The notes beneath the pieces were generated by a model, which had not been told where the DNA came from, searched no databases, and saw only the letters and a list, made by a program, of their open reading frames with translations. From assembly GCF_964204645.1 (NCBI RefSeq), contig NC_134029.1, forward strand, positions 20,478,450-20,542,449: a DNA stretch of 64,000 nt, read 5' to 3'. Position numbers and translations under genes: made by a program. This document shows, in pieces, positions 26,201 to 44,519 of this stretch (position 1 is its first letter; each line of letters opens with the position of its first letter). Source of the DNA: Tubulanus polymorphus (taxonomy: Eukaryota; Nemertea; Palaeonemertea; Tubulaniformes; Tubulanidae).

Positions 26201-29088
26201 ATACATGTTAAGCAGGTGTCTTCTTCAGAATTGCTCGACACGAATCAATAACTTATTTCACGAGGCAATTCTTCTGCCACATTCATGCAAATTAATCCTG
26301 GATTGACAAGATCAAATCATGAAGCACTGCTAGATTAAACCACTGGCTCGTGCCTTGCATCATGGTGTAAACCGGGAGCCTGAGGTTTTTAAAATCAAAA
26401 CGCTGTCTATCTTGATGCAGCATCTACTGAAGCCATGGAACATAAACCATGAAAAGAATAATCAAAGTTGAATGGAAAACTACAGGCACGAAACATTTCT
26501 AATGAATTGAGATCGATTTACTTTTAATCTATGTCTGCAATATATAACTACCACTCCTTATCGCTTGCGTTTGGCCTTAAAATTATCATACCTATATGAT
26601 CCTGGATGAGAAAACACATTCACTAAACATTCTATAGCGGTATCAAACAACTTTGCATCACCAAGAATTTTAAACACTTCCTCGATCAGTGACAAAGCAT
26701 CGGTCATTGGAACACCAAACTGCACCCACGCAGAAAAACAACGAATAGCTTGATTCATGATGTCGGGAGGGGTTGATGGTGTCATTGTATTCTGCAGTAG
26801 TGGCAACACTGAAATTAGAAATCATTTTATTTGGATGAGTGTTGTGATATACATGTAAATCTTTTTGTCTTTGCATCAGACAGTTTTTGACGCGTTTTTG
26901 TCTATCTCTTGTCCACAAAGTACATACATCTTTTTTAAAGAGACCCCTTTATTTAATTGCTAATGGCATCCTTGGCATTTGTACTATGAAATGGTATGGA
27001 CCTATACATCGGAAGAAATTAATTATTCTAAATGAAAACATGAACAAACCTTGTTGAAGCCCTTTCTCTAATTCAACTCGCACGGTTGATCTCCTCATTT
27101 TTGTCAGATTTGCTGTGAAAAACTAAAATAAACCAAATAAGATTCCATCCATGCACTGATAATTGTTTACCAGGTTTTTAATCAGAAACAAAACAAATTC
27201 GTTTTCAAAAACTAAGCACAAACCTCTTCTGGTAAAACTGTTAACAATTCTAACAATATACAACACGAACGACCAGCCTTTAAAATAATGGATACAAACT
27301 CATCAAAGAACACCCTTAAACGTGGGACGTAAACACACGAAAATAAGATCAATTACCTGTAATTGTGATTGCTGTAAGTGCTGAAATGTGGTGACCATTT
27401 CAGAGACTGCATTTGGCCACAGTTCCGGAGTAGCTTGAAAAGTCAACGCAGACAGCTGCATAGAAATCAAAACCAAATATCATCTCACAACATCTACACA
27501 AATTAAAGCAGATAAATAGTGGGGGGTCATATGATAATTTCCACACCTTCCTGACATGATATTTGGTCAGTGTCTTTCATCAGCTAATCAAAGGAATTTC
27601 CACTTTATGATAATCTGAATATAGGATCAGTTGTCGCATATTCATTGAGAGGTTTAGATCAGCAGCAGGTTCCATATTTCCAGCAGAGGCGACTGTCAAC
27701 AAGACAGGGATAACAAGCATTTAATCAAGGGGTGATAAACATGATATAGACCCTCCTTTCCTTTCATGCACATGTTAACATATGGACAGCACATTGTGGA
27801 ACTCACAGATCTGCACATTCTTGTTAATACATCATGTGGGCCATTGGCGTACTGCCGTATTTTGGCAAAAATCTTACGGCGTAGTTCTGGAACATGATCG
27901 GCAGGGACTTCATGCCTGAAAGTCCAAATATACAGACAATGAAGTTAAGAATCAAGCCAGCTTGTGTCCAATTTACGCAATTGAAGCGTACTCAATATTT
28001 GCCTTGAAAACTTCAAAAGCGTGTAAAGGTGCTGATTTTGGCGAACTAAAAGCCATCTTTATTCTGACCAGGCCAGTTTTTGGGCTGCAGATGTGTCTAG
28101 GTGGAAGCCAAATTGTAATTTCGGTTTAGTGTGGCAGGGTTCCGTGCCATGGCCAAGTTTAGCGATCTTATCAGGTTCGAATCCCTGCTGGGGGAGAATA
28201 TCTTATCTGTGCATGCTCATATACAACTTGAATGGATTAATAAATTACGGGTTAGAGCAGTGTTTAGGCTAAAAAAATGATACCTTGTTTCTCCACTCTA
28301 CTGAGCTTAAATGTTGACCCGACCGGCTGCCTATCTGCCCTATTTCAATAGAATAATAACTGAGAATTCCACCATGCTTGGACTTCACAGATCTATGCCT
28401 GGGCTTAAAAGCGTTTAAGATGCCAGTCGGTTTAAGTACCAGGCCATTTTTGAAGTGTAAATAATAAAACTCACCAAAATCTTGAGATCTTAATCTGTAA
28501 GCAATTCGCACCAAATAATTGTACTTCTTGGCTCTAGGAAATAAAAAAAAAAAAAAAAAAACATACTATGGGTAACATAGTCGCACTTGAATATGGTAAA
28601 TAGATTATAATATACCCGCAATATACAAATTTATAAGTTTAATTAGGGATCCAGGGATACCATACCAAGGGAAAATAAAAGTCTGGTATGGTAAAGATCA
28701 AAAGCATTCCCATCAAAAAATTAAATGTAATATGACCAACCATATGGTTACAGGCCTAAGAATTCAGACCTAACGCAAAAGGGCCATAGGAATTGGAATT
28801 TCATGTACACGAGGGCCATACCTTGTCTGGAGTGAGGAGCTGCCAGCTAAATGTCCACGCTTCAGGCGAGTTCTGCGCATGTGTTAACCAAGTGTCCGTC
28901 TCTTGTTGAATATTATCACAATAGAACTGTATCAGCGTATATGGAGAAGACAGATACATCATGCTATCAGGTATTTTAAAGGCCACACCCCAAACATGTA
29001 CCGGTATTAAAGTGCTTTGCTCGTGTAGTCTGAAGGTGTTTCTTCTCTTTTCTTACCTTTTCTACATTTTCTGCTGTAAACTCCATGA
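17280..29088 (-). CDS. IPO13: importin-13 (karyopherin-beta transport receptor)
   Basis: Ran-dependent bidirectional receptor; in animals it imports MAGO-Y14 and UBC9 and exports eIF1A. Complement exons, 5' to 3': 29059-29088, 28822-28926, 28475-28533, 27807-27915, 27357-27455, 27224-27277, 27050-27122, 26592-26808, 25909-25993, 25296-25424, 25005-25085, 24464-24605, 24263-24312, 23473-23722, 22766-22947, 22010-22036, 21623-21898, 21046-21126, 20555-20692, 20234-20386, 19252-19318, 18537-18595, 18077-18166, 17807-17988, 17280-17346. All phases join and total 2805 nt (934 aa; vertebrate IPO13 about 963). Landmarks: MEFTAENVEK start, SPEAWTFSWQLLTPDK, PGQYPCDETCSEMTLRFWYT, AYSEWLNSHPDILALVIPLL, acidic loop DHDESDDEEG, and C-terminal NKRKLQEIIKEFTTSCRD. 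The whole product is HEAT-like helices. The exon 1/2 junction is the weakest: four residues conserved in vertebrates (ALHQ) are missing. Confidence 0.94.
19362..19700. repeat. dispersed repeat with two ~145-bp internal units
   Basis: Lies in the IPO13 intron between exons 20 and 21. CCCCAAAATCAATAG recurs at about 19368 and 19513, followed each time by GGCACATCCTC-like, GGGTAAT-like and TTGAATC(A/G)CGTTCAC segments. It ends in GACAGACGGAGACC...GCAGGGGAC. This resembles mollusc pearl/BIV160-type repeats, by inference. Confidence 0.6.
21140..21420 (+). repeat. single unit of the 154-bp repeat element, with its left flank
   Basis: GGGTCCAGGGACACCATGCCCACTTGGGA is the left flank of the ALG11-intron array, and ATTCAATGCCCCCTGGCGACC...AATTGATTGTGGTTGC is one unit. 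It lies in the IPO13 intron between exons 17 and 18. Confidence 0.7.
24070..24168. mobile_element. foldback element with ~41-bp arms
   Basis: The left arm (24070-24110) starts GGTTTTATAGACCGGCATTA and ends GGGCTAACT. It pairs with the right arm (24128-24168), which starts AGTTAGCCCCCGGG and ends CAGTCTGTAAAACC. The arms differ at a few bases. It lies inside an IPO13 intron. Confidence 0.65.
28125..28200 (+). repeat. tRNA-like (SINE-type) fragment with B-box
   Basis: GGTTCGAATCC is a perfect RNA polymerase III B-box, with an A-box-like TGGCCAAGTTT upstream. No full cloverleaf could be drawn, so it is called a tRNA-derived repeat rather than a tRNA gene. A second GGTTCGAGTCC lies at about 21489. 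Confidence 0.35.
28274..28350. mobile_element. 'GATACCTTGTTTCTCC' MITE, truncated copy
   Basis: ATGATACCTTGTTTCTCC and the following TGACCCGACCGGCTGCCTATC match the full copies at 52497-52705 and 60769-60977. Its opposite terminus was not found. It lies in an IPO13 intron. Confidence 0.6.
28534..28561. repeat. poly(A) tract
   Basis: A run of A directly upstream (on the minus strand, a T-rich tract) of IPO13 exon 3. It serves as the pyrimidine tract for the TTTATTTCCTAG acceptor. Confidence 0.8.
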
Positions 29089-30672
29089 TCTTAGCCTTTG
29101 GGTTTAATTCACTTTCAGAAACTGGAATGATGAAAGTTTTAATGATTATCATCATTCATTTAATTGTTTTACCAAGGAAATTATGAAAATATTGTTGCAG
29201 CAAAAGTAACATGGCAAAGCAACATTTCATGGGAAATTGTTTATTAGGGAAAAATGGTCCACTAATCACAAATCATTGCATCATGGGATCTGGACGCACT
29301 ATAACATTGTTACAAAATGCACTTGAATTATCTGCCAAATAAAACAGGCCGGCTGATTATTAACGAAATTATCGTAAATAAAAAAATGACGCATGGAGAG
29401 CCTGTTCTGTGTGACAGATTCCTTGATGATCAAACACTATGTCGAAGATGTAACTATTCAAACTCAAGCTAACACGACCATTTATCACAAAAGGCATTAC
29501 TTTATGAGTGAAGTTCAGTCTAAGTGGGTTGGTCATTGGTTTGGTGTGGTTGGATGTTGTTGGGCAGGGAGCATGTGATGACTGATGTGTGTGATATGTG
29601 GCCTGGGTCCAGGGGCGGATCTAGGAGGGTGAATTGGGCCGTGGCTAGCCACCGCCTCATATGCCTTCCGAAAAATTTTAAAGCAGGCTTTTTCTTTTAA
29701 ATGGCCGATCTCTCATCATCACAGCAGTTGCAAGCATCTTCTAAGCGCAAGATCAGATGTAGCGTTTCTGATAACTTCTACTGTTTGTTGAATTAAGAAA
29801 TAAGCCAATTGTCGCTTCGCTGCCTCGGAATCAGAACAGTAGCGTTGCAACTGTGTAATATACCTATGATGATACGAGCAATCATCGAGATGAGCGTATG
29901 TTAGTGCTCTCAGCCGATATTTGCTATTACTACACCATCATATTGGTTCCATTACAAACAGGTGTCCAGTGTCCGGTAAACAGCCATTTTCCCACTCATA
30001 ATTATCTGAATTTTTCCCAATCTGTGTCAAAATTTTCCCAAACCAACTACCACTACCATGACAAATTGTATTGTCATTGTATTAATTGACAATTGTATGA
30101 TAACAAATGTTTGAGAAATGACCTGCTAAGTTCCCCCCTCCCAATCATGAATCATGCGGGTATCTCATTAAAATTATCAACACCTCATCCTGGCCACGGC
30201 ACTATGACTCAGCAGGTTGTCATAATTTTCACTGAAACAGTAGCTCAAGTATGTACTGTCAAATCCCGAGGATTTTTAAAAATTTTCTATAGGCCTATGT
30301 CGAGAGGCGGACACCTCGAGTTCCCCCAGTCTCGCGCCGCTCGCTGCTCAACTCAAAGTTTATTCATTACGTTTCTTGACAGCCACCCCTTGGAAAAATC
30401 ATAAATCCACCCCTACTAAATAATAGGTTGATAAACATTAAAAAAACAAATTGATGCGGTTTCGATTCAAAATATTACGATATAAGTTTTTTGACGGTTC
30501 AGTATCAGGCCTGTGACTGATTTTCAATGGCGATTGCCGGCTGCCCGATACGGCGTTCAGTGCTTCTCGTGCTCAAAGCCATATTCTTACGAATATTTGA
30601 CATGTCATTTCTTGTTGATAGTAAATCGAGTCTACCCAATAATACAGTACTTTGATACACACCACGAACACG
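29089..30672. other. divergent intergenic region IPO13 / TGOLN2-like
   Basis: Separates the two start codons by about 1.6 kb. About half is taken up by a candidate mobile element (29610-30415). The short open frames here have no family resemblance. Confidence 0.6.
29610..30415. mobile_element. candidate non-autonomous element with 'CAGGGGCGGATC' end
   Basis: Starts CAGGGGCGGATCTAGG and ends AAATCCACCCCTAC, an imperfect inverted terminus. The same terminal motif bounds 42239-42522. No transposase reading frame is seen. Confidence 0.45.
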
Positions 30673-37451
<6,779 letters not shown>

Positions 37452-39313
37452 CTACATCTATCAACCGATCGACCGATGAATTTAGACCAATTTGAAACTT
37501 AACTATTCACCGGGCAAATATGTCAAACAACTTGTCTCGTAGACTCTTCTGTGAAGTGTGGATCTCAACAACGAAATTATGCTCAGAAATGTTACGATAA
37601 TCCAATCTCGCGGTCATCAGCTACCGCCTGCCTGGGAAGTAGTACTCGTGCACTGCTACTACAGGGGCGAGCTCTTGTCTGAGCGAATACAGGGCCGTAC
37701 TTAGTGGGGCCATTTGCTACTCAAAAATTTTGGTAAAAGTGCCCTTTTTAAAAACCTATCTGTATTGAGTGCTATGAAATACTATTGTTATATCCAATAC
37801 AGAAATTAGATGTAGAATCCTTCACTCAGGAATGACAAATATTTTGTTGTATGAGTTTTTGTTAGGGGCTATTCTAAAAAAGAATCGTTATATCGGTGTT
37901 TGACGATAGGTAACCGCAATTTTTCGGGTTTCACCCCCACCCCCATAATTCAAATGCTAGGTATGGCTCTGGAATATGGTAATCGTTAACCGACGAAAAC
38001 TGAATTATTTGAAATTGAAACCGTTCATGTTAGTACTGCACATCTACTACTTATGATTAGACATCGTGTGTGAACGATCATCTGATGATTTGTTTCTTGA
38101 ATGAGAACACAGAAAATAATCCGTCAATCTCTCGACTCTGATGAAACTGCTTATCTTAATGTGATAGTCACTATTTATGTAATGTTTGGATCACGGCTTT
38201 CAGTGGTCACTAAATGTGTTTTATACATATTTTCTATGGTTGACGAGTGTTTGGTTCGTATGGTTGTTGTCGTTGTTGTCGAGTTCTTTAAAAAGCTACA
38301 TTATATGGCTAATTAGTTTACTTGAAAAAAATCACTCATAGGTTTGGGCTTTTTTTCATATTCAACGTGTTTGCACCATTTTTTTCAGTACGATGGCTCT
38401 TTTTTTCGACGTAGTTCAAGTTGATGTAAATGAATTCAAGATCGAATGAATACTTTATTTCGAAATGTAGGAAGAAATGTAGCTGAAGAGATACTTGAGG
38501 AATGTTAGATGTTGAAATAAGCATGTTACTATGAACTAAGCCCCGACAAATTGGGACCAATTCAATGTATGAATCAAGTCCGACGATGGTGGCACTTGTA
38601 AACATTGGTACGAATGTGTTTCAATGGCGAGAGAAATACTGATCTTGCCTCCTGAATTAAGTGTGGTTTGCTCATTGATGTTTACTGTAGTCGTGCACTA
38701 ATTTACATATCAATTCTCATGTTTTATTATCGCCGTGTAAGTTGTTATAATTCGATACGAGTTCGGACAGCTGACAGTATATATGTAACCTGTTTAACTC
38801 CAATGCAAGTAGATCAATATCTGTAGCTTACATATTTAGTCTAGAAGGGATGTTTTCTAATCCTCCCGTCTGATTTGATTTATCTATTTCTATTTTATTA
38901 TCGAAAGCTACTATTCAGGTTCTATGCAAATTCCGTTAGCCCGGGTTTTTGTTGTCTATTCACTGTACATTTATTGTATGGATAGAAAAAGCCTATTCTG
39001 TACAAGCTCATTCTACGTATATTAGGTTTTTCTGAATAATTTTATCGTATTTGTTATTTATTAGTTTATTTATTGAATTGTGTACGCACTACCTTTCGAT
39101 TGCCTACTGCCATCCTATATATCATTATTATTATTATTATTAATATGATAATGTTGTAATCCACTGTAAAATATAAAAGCCACAATATAAACTAATGAAG
39201 TAAAACCAATCTTTCTGATTTGAATGTGTCAGCTCAAAAAGCTGTTTTTGGAATTAATTTTTGCGATCATATTGTATAAGAGGCTGATGGTAAACAATTG
39301 CTTCAATGTGGTT

Positions 39314-39500
39314 TACAACGGAACCTTGTTATAACGGACCACTTCCTCAGATATAACAACTTATCAGTTATTACAAACCTAGAATTTCATTCCAAATAGG
39401 ACGGAATTTGATGGTTTCAAACTGGATTTTAACGAATTATCTGTTATAAGATACCAAATTTTTGGTCCCTTGAAGTTTGTTGTAATGAGGTTCCACTGTG
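39314..39500. mobile_element. 'CAGTGGAACCTC' TIR element, copy 1
   Basis: Left end ACAACGGAACCTTGTTATAACGG, right end TTGTAATGAGGTTCCACTGT. Related copies lie at 56041-56192 and 58580-58758, with a diverged one at 46969-47139. The terminus resembles pogo/Tc1-type MITEs, by inference. Confidence 0.65.
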
Positions 39501-42238
39501 CTATGAATTTATTTCATTTCACGTTTGCATATCCTATCCAACTCCTTAATTGTGGTTCATTGGACTGAATGCTTAGTTCATTGGATTTTAAATGACCTAT
39601 TTATACGTAGAGTTAATCGTATTAATGGCCAAAATTAAATAATTTTGAATTCCTTGGGTAAAGCTTCTAAAATGCTAAAGATTTTTAAAAGAGGCAACAA
39701 GTTGGGATGGCTCTATCACTGCAAATATTCACTAAGTCATCATTTTTTCATTTGGACCTGGTTTAAACACATTTTGAAAGGACACAATTATTATGCACAT
39801 TTTCGATTAAACAGCTGTGCCCTATTTCATGGTACAATTACAGTTCCAATTTGTCTATCACATCTTATATAGCGTATGGAATTTCGATATAGAATTAATA
39901 CTCCATCATACAAAGTGTATTGGAAAAAAAATGTTGGATATTTCTAAGATTCTGTGGAGATCTTTGTGAATCGATTTCGAGCTTTATGTTTAATACTGCG
40001 TCTTCTGTAAAACGGCAAATGGATAAACGTACTCATTTTAAAAGCTGAGCATTTTCAATTGCTGATTCGAATATTGGTGGGTTATGATCGTTTTGTTGGG
40101 TTGTACTGTTTCAAACAAAATAGTTAATTCTTGATTTTGATTTTGCTGTAATTCTACGCCAATTACGAACCAGTTACGGTAGACTTTTTATTTTTTTCAA
40201 TAACTTCACGGTTGTGTTGCTCGGACGTTCTGTTACTGTAGCTCCCGCTTCTCAATCACACATTCCCACTTCGCCTCATATATTTTTACATGTAATTTGT
40301 AAATAAAATCGTGTGCTTTCAGAAATGATAAACTTGTGTTTTTCTTGTTACCACAGTTTGCTATACGAACACCAGCTTTCAAAGAGTATGGTCAAAGGCC
40401 CCTAGATAGGATAGTTTGGTTCACCGGATTCGAATCAACCCCTGGACCCGTGAGGATAGACGTAATCAGGATTCAAACTGGATGCTTGAGATTTGAGAAT
40501 TTGTTTGACATTTTGAGCCAGCCCGATTCTGACGATTTACCCTTAATTGAATTGGTATATGAATCAAAATCGACCCCTGAAATGAGGATTGTGTAACGAA
40601 TGTGGAGGATACGAATGTGGAGGAAACGAGGTTACGAATGTGGAGGATGTGGTCGTTCAATATACAATTTCTATCGACGGGAATACTGTGACTATGGGCG
40701 TCAACCCGTCTAAGCTCATTCAAGACCTTAGCCTAGTAAAATCTTAAATTTACTTTGCCAAATGCCCTGACGAGTTTATTTGAATACGAAATATTATAAG
40801 ATATATTTTTCTTTACGGTATCTATTGATACGTGTTGTTTGAATTCTAATCGTTCAATACAATATGTTATACGAATCGATGAGACATGTTTCGCAAATTT
40901 TGAAATATTTCTGATCTTTCTTTGATGGGGATTGATACATGTGAATATCATACACATTCATTGTCAAGGGCTTCCAATGAGTGGCACAGATGAATCTACC
41001 ATTAAAGTACAATCAGAAATTCAATTTACAATCAGTCAGACGAATGAATATGAATTTCCATGATGAAGGCATATATGATTGTCTTGCATTTGACATACAC
41101 AGTTATTCATATAGAAATCGTGGATACAAGGGGCTAATTGAAGCACCGGAAACATTTACGTCTTCACGTCATGTCTTGTTTTCATTAGTTCGTTGGGTGA
41201 AAATATTAGAAGAATGCGTGACTCGATCGAAAAATTGAAATATCAGTGGAACTGCATATCCACTGCAGTTCGTGAAATCTACGAGCTCGTAGGCGAGATT
41301 CGTACAAACAATTTTCGATCCAACTGTCAAGCGTAAAGACCGTTAGTTCAGGAAAAATTATCACTCATTCAATGAATGGACCCCAATAAATCGAAAACCA
41401 CTCGTCGTCGCTAAATGAACGCTGGTTGAGCTATTTAACTGAACAAAAGCCCTATCCTAGCAACGTTAAGTCTTAGGCTAATAATTCACACATCGCCGAC
41501 TAGCTGGCACTGAAATACGCACCGACCGCCGCACAGCCTTATTTACAGTGCTGAAATGAAATGAAAAACGTGTAAACAAAACTCTCTTCTGTTTCTGTGT
41601 ACGGGTGACAAGTTTACACAACTTACAAGATTCACTCACGACTACCTGTAGATAAAGGCTTTATATCAGAAACGGCGATATTCGAGAATTTCATTAGGTC
41701 GAATTTGCCAGTAATTTAATTTTAATCAACATCAGACTACGCGGTAACGCTGGCTAGGTTTATATCGAGGAAAATTGATAGGGGAAACAGGACTTCGTAA
41801 CGAGGAAGGTGAGCGAATTAAATTTGGATCCGAAAACTGCATTTTCTGTCATCGATTGGAGGGTTTTGATGGGTTTTTTTAAAATCTATAATCACTTCTT
41901 TTGAAAATGATTAATGCAAATAATACATAATACATTGCGAAAAATTTTGCGCGTTTTATACAATTGTCCTAATTTGATTTACATGAAAATCTGAAATGCC
42001 ATTATCAGGTAAAGAACAGAACAGAACAGTGAAAGTTATAAACGTAAATTACACTGATAAATGTCACTTGTCTCACGTAGCTTGACGCATAAATCACATT
42101 ATCTTATTATTATAAGGTGTCATTAGCCGACATAGTTCTACATTTCCATTTCTTTAGCCTGAAAACTTGCGCGCGCGCGCGGTCGTACCTGCAAATTTCA
42201 ATATTTCCGTAGACCGTACGAAATACGAACGTTTTATG

Positions 42239-42522
42239 CAGGGGTCGATCTAGGGTCTAATTAAGGAGGGGGGGGCAGGAAAAATTAAGGCACATCTATA
42301 GGCAAATAACGGCACTCTCGTAGGTGCGGGTCCTCCCCCAGAAAATTTTCTAAATTTGATGCAATTTTAGAGCAACTATATTTTTGAAACACCCAATACG
42401 GATGGTTTAGTTCTATGAAAAAATAAATACATGGATAAAAACAAAATCTTTGAAATTTTTTCAGGGCACCTTGAAATTTTGAGAGGGGGAGCGCTCCCCT
42501 GCTCCCCTTGAATCCGCCCCTG
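42239..42522. mobile_element. MITE with 'CAGGGG(C/T)(C/G)GAT' termini
   Basis: Starts CAGGGGTCGATCTAGG and ends TTGAATCCGCCCCTG. The interior has a G run and GGGAGCGCTCCC, a 12-bp palindrome, near 42487-42498. No coding capacity. Confidence 0.65.
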
Positions 42523-42878
42523 TTATGCTGTGAGCTCTTGAGTTTACGTAAGAAGGCAGCTTAATAATTCATTCCTATACATGCAATGATGACGAGTTGA
42601 TGAGTTTGGTCACTGAACCATGATATCGGAATTGTTCTTGCCAATACATTATAACACCTATACGTAGTTCCAAGAATAAGGAATTGAAGAGCTTTAAAAA
42701 CCCACGCGTTGGACAATCTGTCTGGAACGGTTTAGCTGACAATCTGTTCGTCAATCTTTTTTAATGTTGGGATAAGGCTGAATATATTTTTCTTATGTTG
42801 CGTATTAAAAGCTCAACTTGCTATAAATCACGATATTAAGCTGAAATCAAATAGCTTTTTTTCTTTTATTCGTTTTCC

Positions 42879-44519
42879 ATGCAGAGACAAAGCGCGTTGT
42901 CATTTAGTCGAAGAAAATTCTCACATTATTCACGAAATACCATGTTTAACGGAGCTCAGATGTGGTCGTATTTCACCACACCGGTTTCTACGCCGTGTAT
43001 GATGACACCTCGACGCCTGGAACCGTTAGACGAGAAAATAATCGAACTGGATAAGATGAAGAAGGATATCTACCAGCATCTGAAAAAACTGAACAATCTA
43101 AGAAGTGAATACACCGAATGGTTCGAAAATAGGCACAAGTAAGTCGTTTCAAGGATTTTAGATATTAATTCAAAAATTATTTTTGAATTCAGCATTGATA
43201 AGACTCTATATCCGTGTTAAGACGAGAATCCCACAATAATGACGAAAAATGAAGTACAAAATGTTTCCTAGAGCTGGTGGTTTATTCGACGTTTCGACAT
43301 ATACTAATAGTCATCTTTTTCGGACTTTCGGATTTTTTTCGTCATTATTGTGGGATTCTCGTGCTGATATTACTTTTAAATTATGTAAATCCGACTGTCC
43401 TGATTGTTTTCGGTGCGAGCCCGTCTTTCCATCGTTTTCGCTCCGTTGGAATTGTTTTATCAAATAAACACACCGGCGGATTTTAGGGGGGGGGATCTCG
43501 GGGGTCCGGACTCCCACCTTCCCGCGAACACCATAAATCTGACATTCATCTGCTCGAAAATTCTTTTCGGCTTTATTTCTTCAAGAATATCTTAAACCGA
43601 GGCTGGAACCACGCAGAACCTTAATAGCCTTTGACTTGGCTGCTTCAATATCCAAGAAATACTTTTCGTGTGGATTTTCCAATCGCCCCTGAAACATTTT
43701 TTACTGCGACGAATTAATTCATCATTGTCAATGGTGGCAATTATTCTTTTGGATGGATCTGTTATAAATTTGTTTGAGGGGGTTCCCTGGGATTAGCAGT
43801 CATCATGGCACTAACTCAGCAACCGTGGGTAGATTTGCATTACTAGTCCGTCATCTGCAATTCTAAATCCCATTAATCCTTGCAACTCGTGTACCTACAG
43901 CCATTAAGATGAAGCCGAAGTCAATAAATTCTGATATTTAAAACCAATCTCTATTTTCGTACATACAGAAAAATATGAGATTACATTACAGGATAGATAT
44001 ACATGTACAATACAGATTTTCAATTTCAGGTCATTTACGGAATCTCTGATTGGGGCACGGATGTTAATACCCGAATTGTTTCCGGAACAAGTTTACACGA
44101 TCAAACATTTCAAGCAAACGAAACAACTGTGCCAAACGTTGATCGATAAAGGCAGATACGTTTCGAACGTCGAACGTATGAACGAATTCGAAAAACTCTG
44201 GGAGAAAATGGTCGAAATAAAAGAGGCAGGCGACGAAGTCGTTTACGAACAGTTGTGTAAATATTGTACGAATATAACCGCTTTACGAGACCCGAATTTG
44301 AAAGAACAAATAGACGACTTGCAATATCACCTGCAGAAAGCGTGTTCGGAAGATTTCAATTTCAAAGATATTCACAACGAACGGGATAATTTGTTCACGT
44401 ACAAACTAGACATCGGGGAAAAGGATTATTTAGGTTTGGTGCAGTTCATTCCGTATTTGCTTCAGATTACGAGGAAAATCTGTTACTTAGGCATCAAATT
44501 ACACGTGGAAAAAGAATAG
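42879..44519 (+). CDS. unrecognised 249-aa helical (coiled-coil) protein
   Basis: Exons 42879-43138 and 44030-44519; AGGCACAA/GTAAGT joins TTTCAG/GTCATT in phase 2, giving NRHKSFTESLIGARML. I do not recognise the family. Residues 1-25 (MQRQSALSFSRRKFSHYSRN...) are rich in Arg/Ser without acidic residues, like a mitochondrial presequence. Residues ~48-90 are heptad-like (LDEKIIELDKMKKDIYQHLK). The rest is helical with conserved-looking Trp/Tyr/Cys (WEKMVEIKEAGDEVVYEQLC, QLCKYC). Start caveat: ATGCAG/AGAC could be a splice acceptor, in which case translation begins at M22 or in an upstream exon, possibly one ending near 41809. A plus-strand AATAAA follows at 44777-44782. Confidence 0.65.
43222..43362. 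mobile_element. MITE, 'GAGAATCCCACAATAAT' family, copy 2
   Basis: ACGAGAATCCCACAATAATGACGAAAAA at the left is inverted by TTTTTTCGTCATTATTGTGGGATTCTCGT at the right, over 141 bp. Inner GGTTTATTCGACGTTTCGAC matches the interior of copy 1. It lies in the intron of the 42879-44519 gene. Confidence 0.8.

Larger units (their letters stand above)
37452..42878. other. intergenic: TGOLN2-like 3' region and flank of the next gene
   Basis: The 3' UTR of the TGOLN2-like gene starts here. A plus-strand AATAAA occurs near 40304; whether the transcript extends that far is unknown. Contains a TIR element (39314-39500) and a MITE (42239-42522). A possible untranslated first exon of the next gene ends near 41809 (GAGGAAG/GTGAGC). 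Open frames at 40336-40596 and 40981-41238 show no family resemblance. Confidence 0.5.

Noticed and set aside
40336-41238. Plus-strand frames at 40336-40596 and 40981-41238 as genes
   Set aside because: No recognisable domain, no compatible neighbouring exons, and composition like the flanking non-coding DNA.
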